Assembly (NCBI RefSeq): GCF_002532535.1
Contig: NZ_NQWI01000008.1
Span: 28,199 to 92,198 of the forward strand
Direction: 5' to 3'
DNA: 64,000 bases
Origin: Candidatus Viridilinea mediisalina
GTDB taxonomy: Bacteria; Chloroflexota; Chloroflexia; Chloroflexales; Chloroflexaceae
The notes beneath the pieces are model-generated. The model was not told the origin of the DNA and made no database searches. It saw only the letters and a list, made by a program, of their open reading frames with translations. Positions 45,240 through 53,039 of this stretch are shown piece after piece. Position 1 is the first letter of the stretch. Each line of letters opens with the position of its first letter. Both the position numbers and the translations under genes were made by a program.

Positions 45240-46433
45240 TTATCGCTCCACCAGCTGAATGCGCTTGTTGTACCAATTCATAAAGAGCGAGGTGAGCAGG
45301 CTGATACTCAGGTAGGCCGCCATCACCATCATGATCACCGGCACAGCCTGACCCGTCTGGTTGAGGGTCGTACCCGCAACAGCAAAGAGATCGGGAAAGC
45401 CAATCGCAACCGCGAGGCTACTATTCTTGGTCAGGTTCAGGTACTGGCTGGTGAGCGGCGGGATCATGATCCGCAGCGCCTGCGGGAAGATTACGAGGCG
45501 CAAGGTCTGTCCAGGGGTCAGGCCCAAGGCACGCGCAGCTTCACGCTGGCCCTTATTGATCGCCTGAATACCACTGCGGACAATCTCGCCAATAAAGACC
45601 GCCGTATAGATCACGAGGCCAAAGAGCAACGCGGCAAAATTGGTCGTCATTGTCAAACCACCAGTAAAGCCAAAGCGTTGCAGTTCAGGCACATTAAGCA
45701 CCAGCGGAAAGGATTGCGACAATATACCCTGCACAAAAAAGCCCAAGAGGGCCACACCAAAGGCAATCAATAGAGCCCAAGGCAACGCAACGCCAGGACG
45801 ATCACGGCGCTTAAACTCCATCTGGCGCTGGATGTAGAAAGCCACGCCAAGCAGCAAACCAAGCACGACCCAGATCATCAGCCAAGCGGTAAAGCTTGCG
45901 GTTGCCTCTGGCCATGCCATCGTGATCCCACGATTATGCAGATAGAACCAACCACCAACATCAACGGCATCCTGCACCCGTGGGAAGGACTGGCTCATGG
46001 TAAGCCAGAAGAAGAGTTGCAGCAGCAGGGGCACATTACGCACAATCTCGACATAGGCGGTTGCAAGATTACGCAACAGCCAATTCTCAGAGAGGCGGGC
46101 AATGCCCAAGAAAACGCCCAAAAGAGTCGCCAGAATAATCCCGAAGAAGGCGACACGCAGCGTATTGGTAATCCCAACTAAAAAAGCGTACCCATAGGTA
46201 CGCGAAGGATCAAAGGGTATGGCAGCTTCACTAATAGGAAAGCCAGCGGGTTGGGTAATAAAGTTAAAGCTTGGTAACAGGCCCGCCCGATCCAAGCCCC
46301 GCATCATCTGGGTATAGAGGAACCAGAAGAGCGTCATCATCACCAGAGCAAAGACTACTTGGGCAATGATCGCCAAGATACGGGTATCGCGGTAGAAGGG
46401 GATCGTCGTCTTTGAAGCAGAAGAAATCGCCAT
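45240..46433 (-). CDS. aapQ: Polar amino acid ABC permease (AapQ-like)
   Basis: 397-aa permease partner of aapM. Features: TNTLRVAFFGIILATLLGVF, YVEIVRNVPLLLQLFFWL, the permease loop IVRSGIQAINKGQREAARAL then GLTPGQTLRLVIFPQALRIM, and a final helix pair (SISLLTSLFMNWYNKRIQL). The large extracytoplasmic insert between helices (~45-80) is typical for AapQ. A 290-bp repeat-rich gap separates it from the binding-protein gene aapJ. Confidence 0.93.
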   Translation of the reverse strand: MAISSASKTTIPFYRDTRILAIIAQVVFALVMMTLFWFLYTQMMRGLDRAGLLPSFNFITQPAGFPISEAAIPFDPSRTYGYAFLVGITNTLRVAFFGIILATLLGVFLGIARLSENWLLRNLATAYVEIVRNVPLLLQLFFWLTMSQSFPRVQDAVDVGGWFYLHNRGITMAWPEATASFTAWLMIWVVLGLLLGVAFYIQRQMEFKRRDRPGVALPWALLIAFGVALLGFFVQGILSQSFPLVLNVPELQRFGFTGGLTMTTNFAALLFGLVIYTAVFIGEIVRSGIQAINKGQREAARALGLTPGQTLRLVIFPQALRIMIPPLTSQYLNLTKNSSLAVAIGFPDLFAVAGTTLNQTGQAVPVIMMVMAAYLSISLLTSLFMNWYNKRIQLVER

Positions 46434-46468
46434 GCTCGTGATGCTCCCTCACGTCGCAAAAAGAGTCT

Positions 46469-46670
46469 TTTGGGGGAGGCGATGCCTCCCCCAAACCTCC
46501 GCCGGATTGGTTGAAGGGTGGGCCGAACCTTTGCTCCTAAGACCAAGCTTAGGGCTTTAGGATGCCCTGGATGGCCCTCACCCCCTACCCCCTTCAGCAA
46601 GCTCTGGTTCGACAGGCTCACCAACCGGGCACCGCCTCTCCCACGTTGTGGGAGAGGGGTGAAGGCCCCG
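46469..46670. repeat. Hairpin and CCCTCACCCCC repeat, copy 2
   Basis: 46469-46495 is a TTGGGGGAGGC-GAT-GCCTCCCCCAA hairpin. 46562-46670 is the second ATGGCCCTCACCCCCTACCC repeat, interrupted by a GGTTCGACAGGCTCACCAAC segment, with stem CTCTCCCAC/GTGGGAGAG. Both lie between aapJ and aapQ and could reduce read-through. Confidence 0.8.
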
Positions 46671-46723
46671 CAGTTTTGTTGCTCTCCTACGAGAGCAAAG
46701 CGCGTAACTGGGTTACGCTGCGC

Positions 46724-47926
46724 CTAGCGGAACGGCGGCGAGTAGAGCAAGCCACCATCGGTGTAGAGCGCATTCTGGCCACGGGGCAGGTTGAAGGGGG
46801 TATCGGGGCCGAGGTTGCGGTTGTAGATCTCTTCGTAGTTACCGACGTGGCGGATCACGCGGGCGGCGAAATCGTTGGGCAGACCAATGCCCTCACCCAG
46901 ATCGCCCTCGATGCCGAGGAAGCGGCGGATGGTGGGCTCATCGCTATCCATGAAGGTGTCGATGTTCTCAGAGGTAATCCCAAGTTCTTCGGCCTCAATG
47001 GTGGCAAAGACGATCCAGCGCACCGCATCGGCCCACTGGGCATCGCCCTGCAGCACGGAGGGAGCGAGCGGCTCCTTGGACATGGTCACGTCCAGAATCT
47101 TGTGCTCACTCGGATCATTGGCCTTGGTCTGGTAGCTCACCAAGCCCGACTTATCGGTGGTGAAGCCGTCACACTGGCCGGTGTCGTAGGCGGCGAAGGT
47201 GGCATCAGCATCCTGGAAGACCACCGCCTCGAAGTCGAGGCCACGGGCGCGGAAATTGTCGGCGAGGTTCAGCTCGGTGGTGGTACCAGTCTGCACACAG
47301 ATACGGGCACCGGCCATATCCTCAAGCGAATCGATCCCATCGGCAATGCGCACCATCATGCCCTGGCCATCATAGAAGGTGATGGGGGAGAAGTCGAGGC
47401 CAACGGCACCATCACGGCTGAGGGTGTGGGTGGTATTGCGGATCAGCACATCCACCTCACCCGTCTGCACGGCGGTAAAACGCTCGGCAGCGGTCAACGG
47501 GCGGAACTCAACGCTAGTGGGGTCATCGAAGATCGCGGCGGCCACAGCGCGGCAGAAGTCAACGTCGAAGCCGCTGAACTCACCAGCCGCATCCACGTTA
47601 CCGAAGCCAGGCAGCACCTGGTTGGCACCACAGATCAGGTTGCCACGGCTAATGATCGTCTGCAGCATCCCACCAGTAACGGGCTGGGCCATTTCGCCCC
47701 CTGCAGGTGCAGGCTCGGCAGTGGGCACCTCAGCCGGCTCTTCGGTCGCTTCGGGCTCTTCGGTTGCCTCCGGCGTGTCGGGCGTCTCGGGCGCTTCGGG
47801 TGCAGCGGGCGCCTCGGTGGCAGGCGCGGCGGGTTCAGCCGCCGGGGCCTGGGGCTGCTGGCCACCACATGCCGCCAAAATCATGGCGAGTGCAGCAACC
47901 AACAGCACGAGCATCTGTCGCTTCAT
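46724..47926 (-). CDS. aapJ: Amino acid ABC transporter substrate-binding lipoprotein
   Basis: 400-aa lipoprotein that captures polar amino acids for AapQMP. Lipobox LAACG follows a signal peptide (MLVLLVAALAMILAACGG). Residues ~25-85 are a Pro/Ala/Glu/Thr-rich linker. The periplasmic-binding fold starts at LQTIISRGNLICGANQVLPG and includes GFDVDFCRAVAAAIF, RFTAVQTGEVDVLIRNTTHT, GARICVQTGTTTELNLADNF and DGFTTDKSGL; these match AapJ rather than HisJ. It is first in the transport cluster and probably carries the main promoter. Confidence 0.94.
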   Translation of the reverse strand: MKRQMLVLLVAALAMILAACGGQQPQAPAAEPAAPATEAPAAPEAPETPDTPEATEEPEATEEPAEVPTAEPAPAGGEMAQPVTGGMLQTIISRGNLICGANQVLPGFGNVDAAGEFSGFDVDFCRAVAAAIFDDPTSVEFRPLTAAERFTAVQTGEVDVLIRNTTHTLSRDGAVGLDFSPITFYDGQGMMVRIADGIDSLEDMAGARICVQTGTTTELNLADNFRARGLDFEAVVFQDADATFAAYDTGQCDGFTTDKSGLVSYQTKANDPSEHKILDVTMSKEPLAPSVLQGDAQWADAVRWIVFATIEAEELGITSENIDTFMDSDEPTIRRFLGIEGDLGEGIGLPNDFAARVIRHVGNYEEIYNRNLGPDTPFNLPRGQNALYTDGGLLYSPPFR

Positions 47927-48059
47927 GAGAGTCTTCCCCTATGTTCTGAGCAACGCTATCCCACCGAACCATATCGGCAGCGAACCACGTTGCGACGAAC
48001 CATGTGGCATTACGGCCTATGGCCAACAGCAAAGCATCAGGGTTAGTACCAATATTTTT

Positions 48060-48150
48060 CAAATACGCTGGGTTTCTTGACGCAAAGGCGCAAGGACGCA
48101 AAGTCTTTCGCATTTGCGCACCAAACCTTTGCGGCTTTGCGCGAGCTTAT
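48060..48150. repeat. CGCAAAGGCGCAA repeat
   Basis: TTTCTTGACGCAAAGGCGCA (also at 38326), AGGACGCAAAG and the inverse CTTTGCGGCTTTGCGCG. It occupies part of the 341-bp gap 47927-48267; no gene is seen in the gap. Confidence 0.7.
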
Positions 48151-48267
48151 GTGAAAGGTATTGGGTTTAGCACTGATCCTGCATCAAACGGCTCGCTTGG
48201 CCGTCACAATCAACACTGATCGTAGACTCATCAGTCATGGGATTTGTTGTGGATTGTACCACAATGA

Positions 48268-48906
48268 TCAAGGGCACGCAACCGTATACGCTTCGCGCAG
48301 GGCCAAGAGGGTGCGCCGTAGCCCTGCGGCATGCACCCAACCGACGTAGCCTGCGTATTGACAAGTGTTATCACCATCACATACATAGACAAAATCAACC
48401 CCAAAGCGATTCTTCCATGTACGAATGGTAAGCTGATTGGCAAAACTGGTATGGACGATAGCGCGGCCCACATCTTTGGGCACCGTATCGGTCATGCCAG
48501 GAATGCGCCGGATCCGGTTCACAAGTTCTGGCAGTGTGGGTACGACAATGGGATGGTAGAGGCTCAACTCTAGTTGCGCGATCAGGTAACTGCCCCCACC
48601 GAGCAGCGCAAGGCCCTGATCCTCAAAAATGCTCACCAACTGCTCGTTGATGTAGAATTCAAAACGCCCAATCCACTGGGGCCGATCAAGATCAAGGTTG
48701 AAGACCTTCTCACGGAAGCGCTGCGTCGTCACCACAAAACGCAGGATGTTCACCCCATCCTGCAAGGCTGGCGTAACTGCTTGCAACGCGCCAGGCCGCA
48801 GGTCGAAGTGGAAGGCATTCACCGTGACATGACCGGCATCGCGCGCATCGGTGAGGCGCACCTGGGCACTTTTGGGGTAGGCAATGGTTATGGCAAGTCG
48901 TTTCAT
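48268..48906 (-). CDS. Hypothetical protein
   Basis: 212-aa soluble protein I do not recognise. It has no signal peptide or membrane helix. The sequence is predicted alternating strand/helix: MKRLAITIAYPKSAQVRLTD, DRPQWIGRFEFYINEQLVSI, and two Cys near the end (VYVCDGDNTCQYAG) that could pair or bind metal. It starts just downstream (minus strand) of an ATACCAAT-type element and stands alone. Length and codon pattern are consistent with a real gene. Confidence 0.6.
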   Translation of the reverse strand: MKRLAITIAYPKSAQVRLTDARDAGHVTVNAFHFDLRPGALQAVTPALQDGVNILRFVVTTQRFREKVFNLDLDRPQWIGRFEFYINEQLVSIFEDQGLALLGGGSYLIAQLELSLYHPIVVPTLPELVNRIRRIPGMTDTVPKDVGRAIVHTSFANQLTIRTWKNRFGVDFVYVCDGDNTCQYAGYVGWVHAAGLRRTLLALREAYTVACP

Positions 48907-48918
48907 GGGCGCTACGTT

Positions 48919-49013
48919 TCACCTGAACATGCCGCATGCCTCATGACATTCAAGCGCATTGAGACGCCATGTCCGGCTATCAGCTATCGGCTATCGGCTA
49001 TCGGATTTGGGAT
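48919..49013. repeat. ATACCAAT element, copy 5 (left end lost)
   Basis: CACCTGAACATGCCGCATGC, CATGACATTCAAGCGCATTG, CTATCGG heptamers and GGATTTGGGATTA. Its right side overlaps the 3' end of the beta-lactamase-like gene and supplies its stop codon. Confidence 0.85.
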
Positions 49014-50487
49014 TATAGGCACTATAAACCAAACGTGACAGCGCCGCAAGGATGGGCGTCATCTCTTCGTCATACCAGAGGTCGCGCCCTGGTGGCAAGG
49101 GGCGGTAGTAGTAGAGCGCAAGGACGTAGTCGCCACCAGGGCTGCGGACGATCCCCACATCGGCTTGCATATTTTCGACCCAACCACTCTTATGCTCTAC
49201 GCTCACCCCAGCGGGCACGCCAGCAGCAATGCGGCTGTCATCTTCATTGATGGCAAGCCAATCAAGCATCTCTTGGCAGCGTGCGGCATCAAGGTTTTCG
49301 TACAACTCAAGCAAGGGCCCGGCACCATTGGCACACTGATCAATCATGAGGTAGAGTTGGGCCATGCTCTCTGGCTCGGCCCGCAGGCAGTTGCCCATCT
49401 CGGTGTAGGGAGTTGCTCCCACGGGGCCAAGGGGGCCACAACGAAACGTTGGGCGAAAGATCTGAATGTAATCAGTGGTCTCGAAGGGGACATAGAGGTA
49501 GGTATGGCGCAGGCCCAAATCCTCTTGCAGCATGGTACTCATCTCATCAGCGCCTACAAAGGCGATCCAGGTACCTTCGCCCCCTGCGCCTGCCGAGAGC
49601 AGATCATTCGCTGTGAGGTTATCACTCACCCGGATCATTTCACGCAACCACTCCTCATGCTCTTCATTCAGTTCAGGCAGATTGATGTAGGCATAGAGCA
49701 TAATGGCGGTCTTGATCGTACTAGCACCCGAAAAGACACTGCGCTCATTCCAGCCCATGGTGGCACCGCTGGCGAGATCAACAAGGTGTAAGCCCAGCAC
49801 CCCAGGCAACTCGGCGGCCACATTGGCCACCTCAGCCCGTAGGCGTTCAAGAGATACCGTTGGGGGCGTGGGATCGGGCTGAAGCGTGAGCCTCAGTGGC
49901 CCAGTTTTGCCACGATCAAGGGCGGCCTGCACCTCAGCCAGGGCTGCATCGAGATCAAGCACTTGACCGGGGATATAGGCAAAGCTCCGTGAAATCGCCA
50001 ACGTATCGGTCAAGACCAGCAACTCCGGCGCAACGGCCACCTCTGGGGCCACTTCAGCCAACTGCTGGCGCAGCGCCGTCTCATCAATGCTCAAGCGCAG
50101 TGGCACAGTAATCGGCTGGCTCTGTTGCAGCGCCGCATCCGCCTCGGCAAGCAGGGCATCAAGTGGCGCTTCCAACGCGATCATGGAGGGCTCTAGGCGT
50201 AAACGGGCCGCCCCAATCCGCAACTCCAGCACCTGGGGCAGCGCCAACTCTAGGGGCAAACGGGCGGCAGCTTCGGCCCGCTCCAACCCCGAAACATCAA
50301 CGCCGGCAATCGTCGAGCCAGGCGCATACTGAGGGAGTGGCGTCGGACTGGGGGCTAACGTAGGTTCAGGGCTAGGCAGTGGGCTTGGTTGGTCAACTGA
50401 GCTAGAGGGATTGGCTGCCTGATCGCAACTGGCAAGCAAGGCCAGCAGCAACAGCAGCCCAATCACGGCAAAACGTGGCCGGGACAT
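48991..50487 (-). CDS. Class A beta-lactamase-fold lipoprotein
   Basis: 498-aa lipoprotein (lipobox LLASC). Residues ~45-220 resemble the YoaR/VanW-associated peptidoglycan-binding domain (GSTIAGVDVSGLERAEAAAR, repeated twice). The C-terminal half is a serine beta-lactamase/DD-peptidase fold with SxxK in SGASTIKTAIML, SDN in RVSDNLTANDL and KTG-like KSG in VEHKSGWVENM. It could be a beta-lactamase, a carboxypeptidase or a sensor. A long insert with three Cys (CGPLGPVG to QCANGAG) separates SDN and KSG. The last ~9 codons (AYNPKSDSR) are encoded by a repeat element. An AGGAG sequence precedes the ATG. Confidence 0.85.
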   Translation of the reverse strand: MSRPRFAVIGLLLLLALLASCDQAANPSSSVDQPSPLPSPEPTLAPSPTPLPQYAPGSTIAGVDVSGLERAEAAARLPLELALPQVLELRIGAARLRLEPSMIALEAPLDALLAEADAALQQSQPITVPLRLSIDETALRQQLAEVAPEVAVAPELLVLTDTLAISRSFAYIPGQVLDLDAALAEVQAALDRGKTGPLRLTLQPDPTPPTVSLERLRAEVANVAAELPGVLGLHLVDLASGATMGWNERSVFSGASTIKTAIMLYAYINLPELNEEHEEWLREMIRVSDNLTANDLLSAGAGGEGTWIAFVGADEMSTMLQEDLGLRHTYLYVPFETTDYIQIFRPTFRCGPLGPVGATPYTEMGNCLRAEPESMAQLYLMIDQCANGAGPLLELYENLDAARCQEMLDWLAINEDDSRIAAGVPAGVSVEHKSGWVENMQADVGIVRSPGGDYVLALYYYRPLPPGRDLWYDEEMTPILAALSRLVYSAYNPKSDSR

Positions 50488-50504
50488 GGGGACTCCTAGA
50501 TGTT

Positions 50505-50691
50505 GAGAGACGCGAGGACGCGAGGACGCGAGGACGCGAGGACGCGAGGACGCGAGGACGCGAGGACGCGAGGACGCGAGGACGCGAGGACGCGAGGACG
50601 CGAGGACGCGAGGACGCGAGGACGCGAGGACGCGAGGACGCGAGGACGCGAGGACGCGAGGACGCGAGGACGCGAGGACGCGAGGACGCGA
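50505..50691. repeat. 8-bp satellite GAGGACGC, ~23 perfect copies
   Basis: Nearly uninterrupted GAGGACGC units without the element ends seen at 21045. It lies within the 308-bp gap 50488-50795, upstream of the beta-lactamase-like gene. Confidence 0.95.
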
Positions 50692-50697
50692 AGTGTT

Positions 50698-50790
50698 TCA
50701 CCACAAACAAATCAAACCTAATTCCCGAATCTCATAAAACCTCTGTGTCCTCGGTGCCTCTGTGGTGAAAAAACTCTGTACCTCTCTCTG
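50698..50790. repeat. CACAGAG-type repeat, copy 3
   Basis: TTTCACCACAAACAAATC to CTCGGTGCCTCTGTGGTGAA: ends complementary to each other, matching 16071 and 25585. It abuts the ClpS stop codon. Confidence 0.7.
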
Positions 50791-50795
50791 TACCT

Positions 50796-51119
50796 CTACT
50801 CATCGGGCTCAAGGTAAAAGGTCAACGGATAGCCCGCCTCGCGTGCAGCATGGTGGGCCTGATAGACCCGTTCTTGAGCCTCTTCATAGGGTAGCGCAGT
50901 GACGAGGGCGCGGCCCTCATTGTGGGCGGTCAACATGACCCGCATCGCTTGGTTGATGGCCAAGCCAAAGAAGACGCGCAGCACCATGACCACAAAATCC
51001 ATGGGCGTCACGTCATCATTTTGCACAATCACGCGGTAGGGCTTCTCCAAATCTTCCCGTTCAGCAACCTTAAAGATCACTGTCGGGGTTACCGTTACCT
51101 CAGGCTCAGGTACGGTCAC
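50796..51119 (-). CDS. clpS: ClpS-like protease adaptor
   Basis: 107-aa adaptor delivering N-degron substrates to ClpAP/ClpCP. The ClpS core is clear: YRVIVQNDDVTPMDFVVMVL, then RVFFGLAINQAMRVMLTAHN, EGRALVTALPYEEAQERVYQ and REAGYPLTFYLEPDE. The Asn-Asp-Asp residues that bind the N-degron amino terminus are present. The best start is GTG at 51119 with GGAGG seven bases upstream; the open frame runs on through satellite sequence to 51437, but that part is repeat. No clpA/clpC gene is near. Confidence 0.9.
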   Translation of the reverse strand: MTVPEPEVTVTPTVIFKVAEREDLEKPYRVIVQNDDVTPMDFVVMVLRVFFGLAINQAMRVMLTAHNEGRALVTALPYEEAQERVYQAHHAAREAGYPLTFYLEPDE

Positions 51120-51181
51120 AGCTACACCTCCAAAGCAATGGTAGGGGTAGTATAGCATAGGCACTAGACACGTTGGTTTGG

Positions 51182-51405
51182 GGATGCGTGAGGTGAAGAG
51201 GTGAAGAGGCGAGGGCTTCGCGGCTTCGCAAGTGGTACAATACCTATCTACCAGTGTTCCCCTGTTCCCCTGTTCCCCTGTTCCCCTGTTCTCCCGTTCC
51301 CCTGTTCCTCTGTTCTCCTGTTCCCCTGTTCCTCTGTTCTCCTGTTCTCCTGTTCCCCTGTTCTCCTGTTCCCCTGTTCCCCTGTTCCTCTGTTCTCCTG
51401 TTCCC
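51182..51405. repeat. Satellite block: 8-bp element end plus CTGTTCC array
   Basis: 51182-51231 is a right end (GGATGCGTGAGGTGAAGAGG) of the octamer element family. 51252-51405 is a run of ~20 units CCTGTTCC/CTGTTCT that stops 4 bp before the start codon of the radical SAM gene, leaving no room for a Shine-Dalgarno. Confidence 0.9.
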
Positions 51406-51408
51406 CCC

Positions 51409-52776
51409 ATGCACATCACCTTGATCCAGCCTTGCATGGGCCGCCGTGTGGGCGAGCCCTATATCCGTAGTTGGCAGATGGAGCCCTTGGCGCCAGCGGC
51501 GTTGGCGGGGTTGACGCCGCCAGAGGTGGTGCTGCGCTTCTTTGATGATCGTATGGAGGCGTTGGATTATGCTGCACCTACCGATCTGGTGGCACTCAGT
51601 GTCGAGACCTATTGCGCCAAGCGGGCCTATCAGATTGCGACGGAGTATCGGCGGCGCGGTGTGCCAGTGGTGATGGGCGGCTTTCATCCGACCTTGGTGC
51701 CTGCTGAGGCGTTGCAGTATGCTGAGGCGATTGTGATTGGTGAGGCAGAAGAGACCTGGCCGCAGTTGGTGGCTGATTGGCGGGCTGGGCGCATGCAGCG
51801 CGTCTATCGTCAAGCAGCACGCCCGTCGTTGCGCCAGTTGCGGCTGGATCGGCGCATCTTTGCCGGGAAGCGCTACCTTCCAGTGGGCTTGGTTGAGGCG
51901 GGACGTGGCTGTCAGCTTCGCTGTGAATTTTGCGCGATTCACGCCTATTTTGGGGGCACCCAGAATCGCCGCCCCTCTGAAGATATTTTGGCTGAGTTGC
52001 GTGCGTTGGGTGGTGAACACAAGCTCATCTTCTTTGTGGATGATAATATCACCTCGAACATGGAGCAGGCTAAGGCATTCTTTCGGGCCTTGATTCCGCT
52101 GCGTATCCGCTGGGTAAGCCAGTGCAGCATTCATGCCGCCCATGACGAGGAGTTCTTGCAGTTGATCAAGGCGAGTGGCTGCCAAGGGCTGCTGATTGGC
52201 TTTGAGACGCTCAATCCGCGCAATCTGAAGCAGATGCGTAAGGGCTTTAATCTGATGCAGGGCGGTTATGAGGTGGCCCTGGCCAACCTGCGACGTTATG
52301 GTCTACGCATCTATGCGACCTTCATGTTTGGCTATGACGACGATGAGCCTGAGGCGTTTGAGGCAACCATGGCCTTTGCGCTGCGCCACCGTTTTTTTAT
52401 GACCGCTTTCAACCAGATTGTGCCCTTCCCTGGCACACCACTGTACCAGCGGATTGCCGCTGAGGGGCGGCTGCGCTTTGAACACTGGTGGCTCGATGAG
52501 CGCTACCGCTTTGGCATGCTGCCCTTTGTGCCGCGTGGCATGAGTGCGGCTGAGGTTGAGCAGCGCTGCCTTGAAGCGCGCAAAGCCTTCTACACATTCC
52601 CTTCAATCCTGCGGCGTGCGCTTGATCTCCAGGTCAATAGTAGCAACCCGCGCATGCTCTTCAACTTCCTGAGTGCCAACCTGCTCATGCGCCGCGATGC
52701 GCGCAAGCGCCAAGGCTTCCCCTTGGGTGATGCGGCGTTCAAGGGGGCGTTGCTGAAGACGAGGCTGCCGGTGTAG
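51409..52776 (+). CDS. B12-binding radical SAM protein
   Basis: 455-aa radical SAM enzyme with an N-terminal cobalamin-binding-like domain (residues 1-150: LVALSVETYCAKRAYQIATE, VVMGGFHPTLVPAEAL, EAIVIGEAE). The SAM/4Fe-4S motif is GRGCQLRCEFCAIHAYFG (CxxxCxxC), followed by FFVDDNITSN and GLLIGFETLNPRNLKQM. Related enzymes include BchE, BchQ/BchR methyltransferases and hopanoid methylases, but the substrate cannot be fixed. No bacteriochlorophyll gene is adjacent. The ATG directly follows a CTGTTCC satellite, so translation may be leaderless or start-codon-driven. Confidence 0.87.
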   Translation: MHITLIQPCMGRRVGEPYIRSWQMEPLAPAALAGLTPPEVVLRFFDDRMEALDYAAPTDLVALSVETYCAKRAYQIATEYRRRGVPVVMGGFHPTLVPAEALQYAEAIVIGEAEETWPQLVADWRAGRMQRVYRQAARPSLRQLRLDRRIFAGKRYLPVGLVEAGRGCQLRCEFCAIHAYFGGTQNRRPSEDILAELRALGGEHKLIFFVDDNITSNMEQAKAFFRALIPLRIRWVSQCSIHAAHDEEFLQLIKASGCQGLLIGFETLNPRNLKQMRKGFNLMQGGYEVALANLRRYGLRIYATFMFGYDDDEPEAFEATMAFALRHRFFMTAFNQIVPFPGTPLYQRIAAEGRLRFEHWWLDERYRFGMLPFVPRGMSAAEVEQRCLEARKAFYTFPSILRRALDLQVNSSNPRMLFNFLSANLLMRRDARKRQGFPLGDAAFKGALLKTRLPV

Positions 52777-52925
52777 ATTGTAGATTGTAGATTGTAGATT
52801 GTAGATTGTAGATTGTAGATTGTGGATTGTAGATTGTAGATTGTAGATTGTGGATTGTAGATTGTGGATTGTAGATCGCTATGTTCGGCAATCTGCAATC
52901 TGCAATCTACAATCTGAAATGGTAC
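52775..52925. repeat. GATTGTA heptamer array plus element end
   Basis: ~13 heptamers GATTGTA/GATTGTG, then GCTATGTTCGGCAATCTGCA and CTGAAATGGTACTATGCGG. An expanded-array relative of the ATACCAAT elements. Confidence 0.85.
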
Positions 52926-52962
52926 TATGCGGCATGGCCAACAGGGTTTGGCATAAACGCAT

Positions 52963-52992
52963 TTGCCCCACAGCTTTGATCTCGTGTAAAAT
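52963..52992 (+). promoter_or_regulatory. Possible promoter of the Agl23 gene pair
   Basis: TTGCCC (52963-52968), 18-bp spacer, TAAAAT (52987-52992), 48 bp upstream of the first Agl23-like start. The -35 box resembles those at 25084 and 37082. Confidence 0.45.
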
Positions 52993-53039
52993 GCCACAGG
53001 TTTCTGTTGCCCGGTGCAATTGGCTTGCTCAGAGGTGTG

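Noticed and set aside
46562..48046. 494-codon plus-strand ORF
   Set aside because: Antisense to aapJ, begins in repeat sequence and shows no domain.
50505..50691. CRISPR-like array
   Set aside because: Units are 8 bp and contiguous without spacers; no cas gene. The same holds for the other satellites.
50796..51437. 213-aa ClpS with Glu/Asn/Arg/Gly repeat N-terminus
   Set aside because: The extension is satellite-encoded; GTG 51119 has a proper GGAGG.
51409..52776. Assignment as BchE or BchQ/BchR
   Set aside because: Fold and motif fit, but no residue pattern or neighbour links it to bacteriochlorophyll synthesis.
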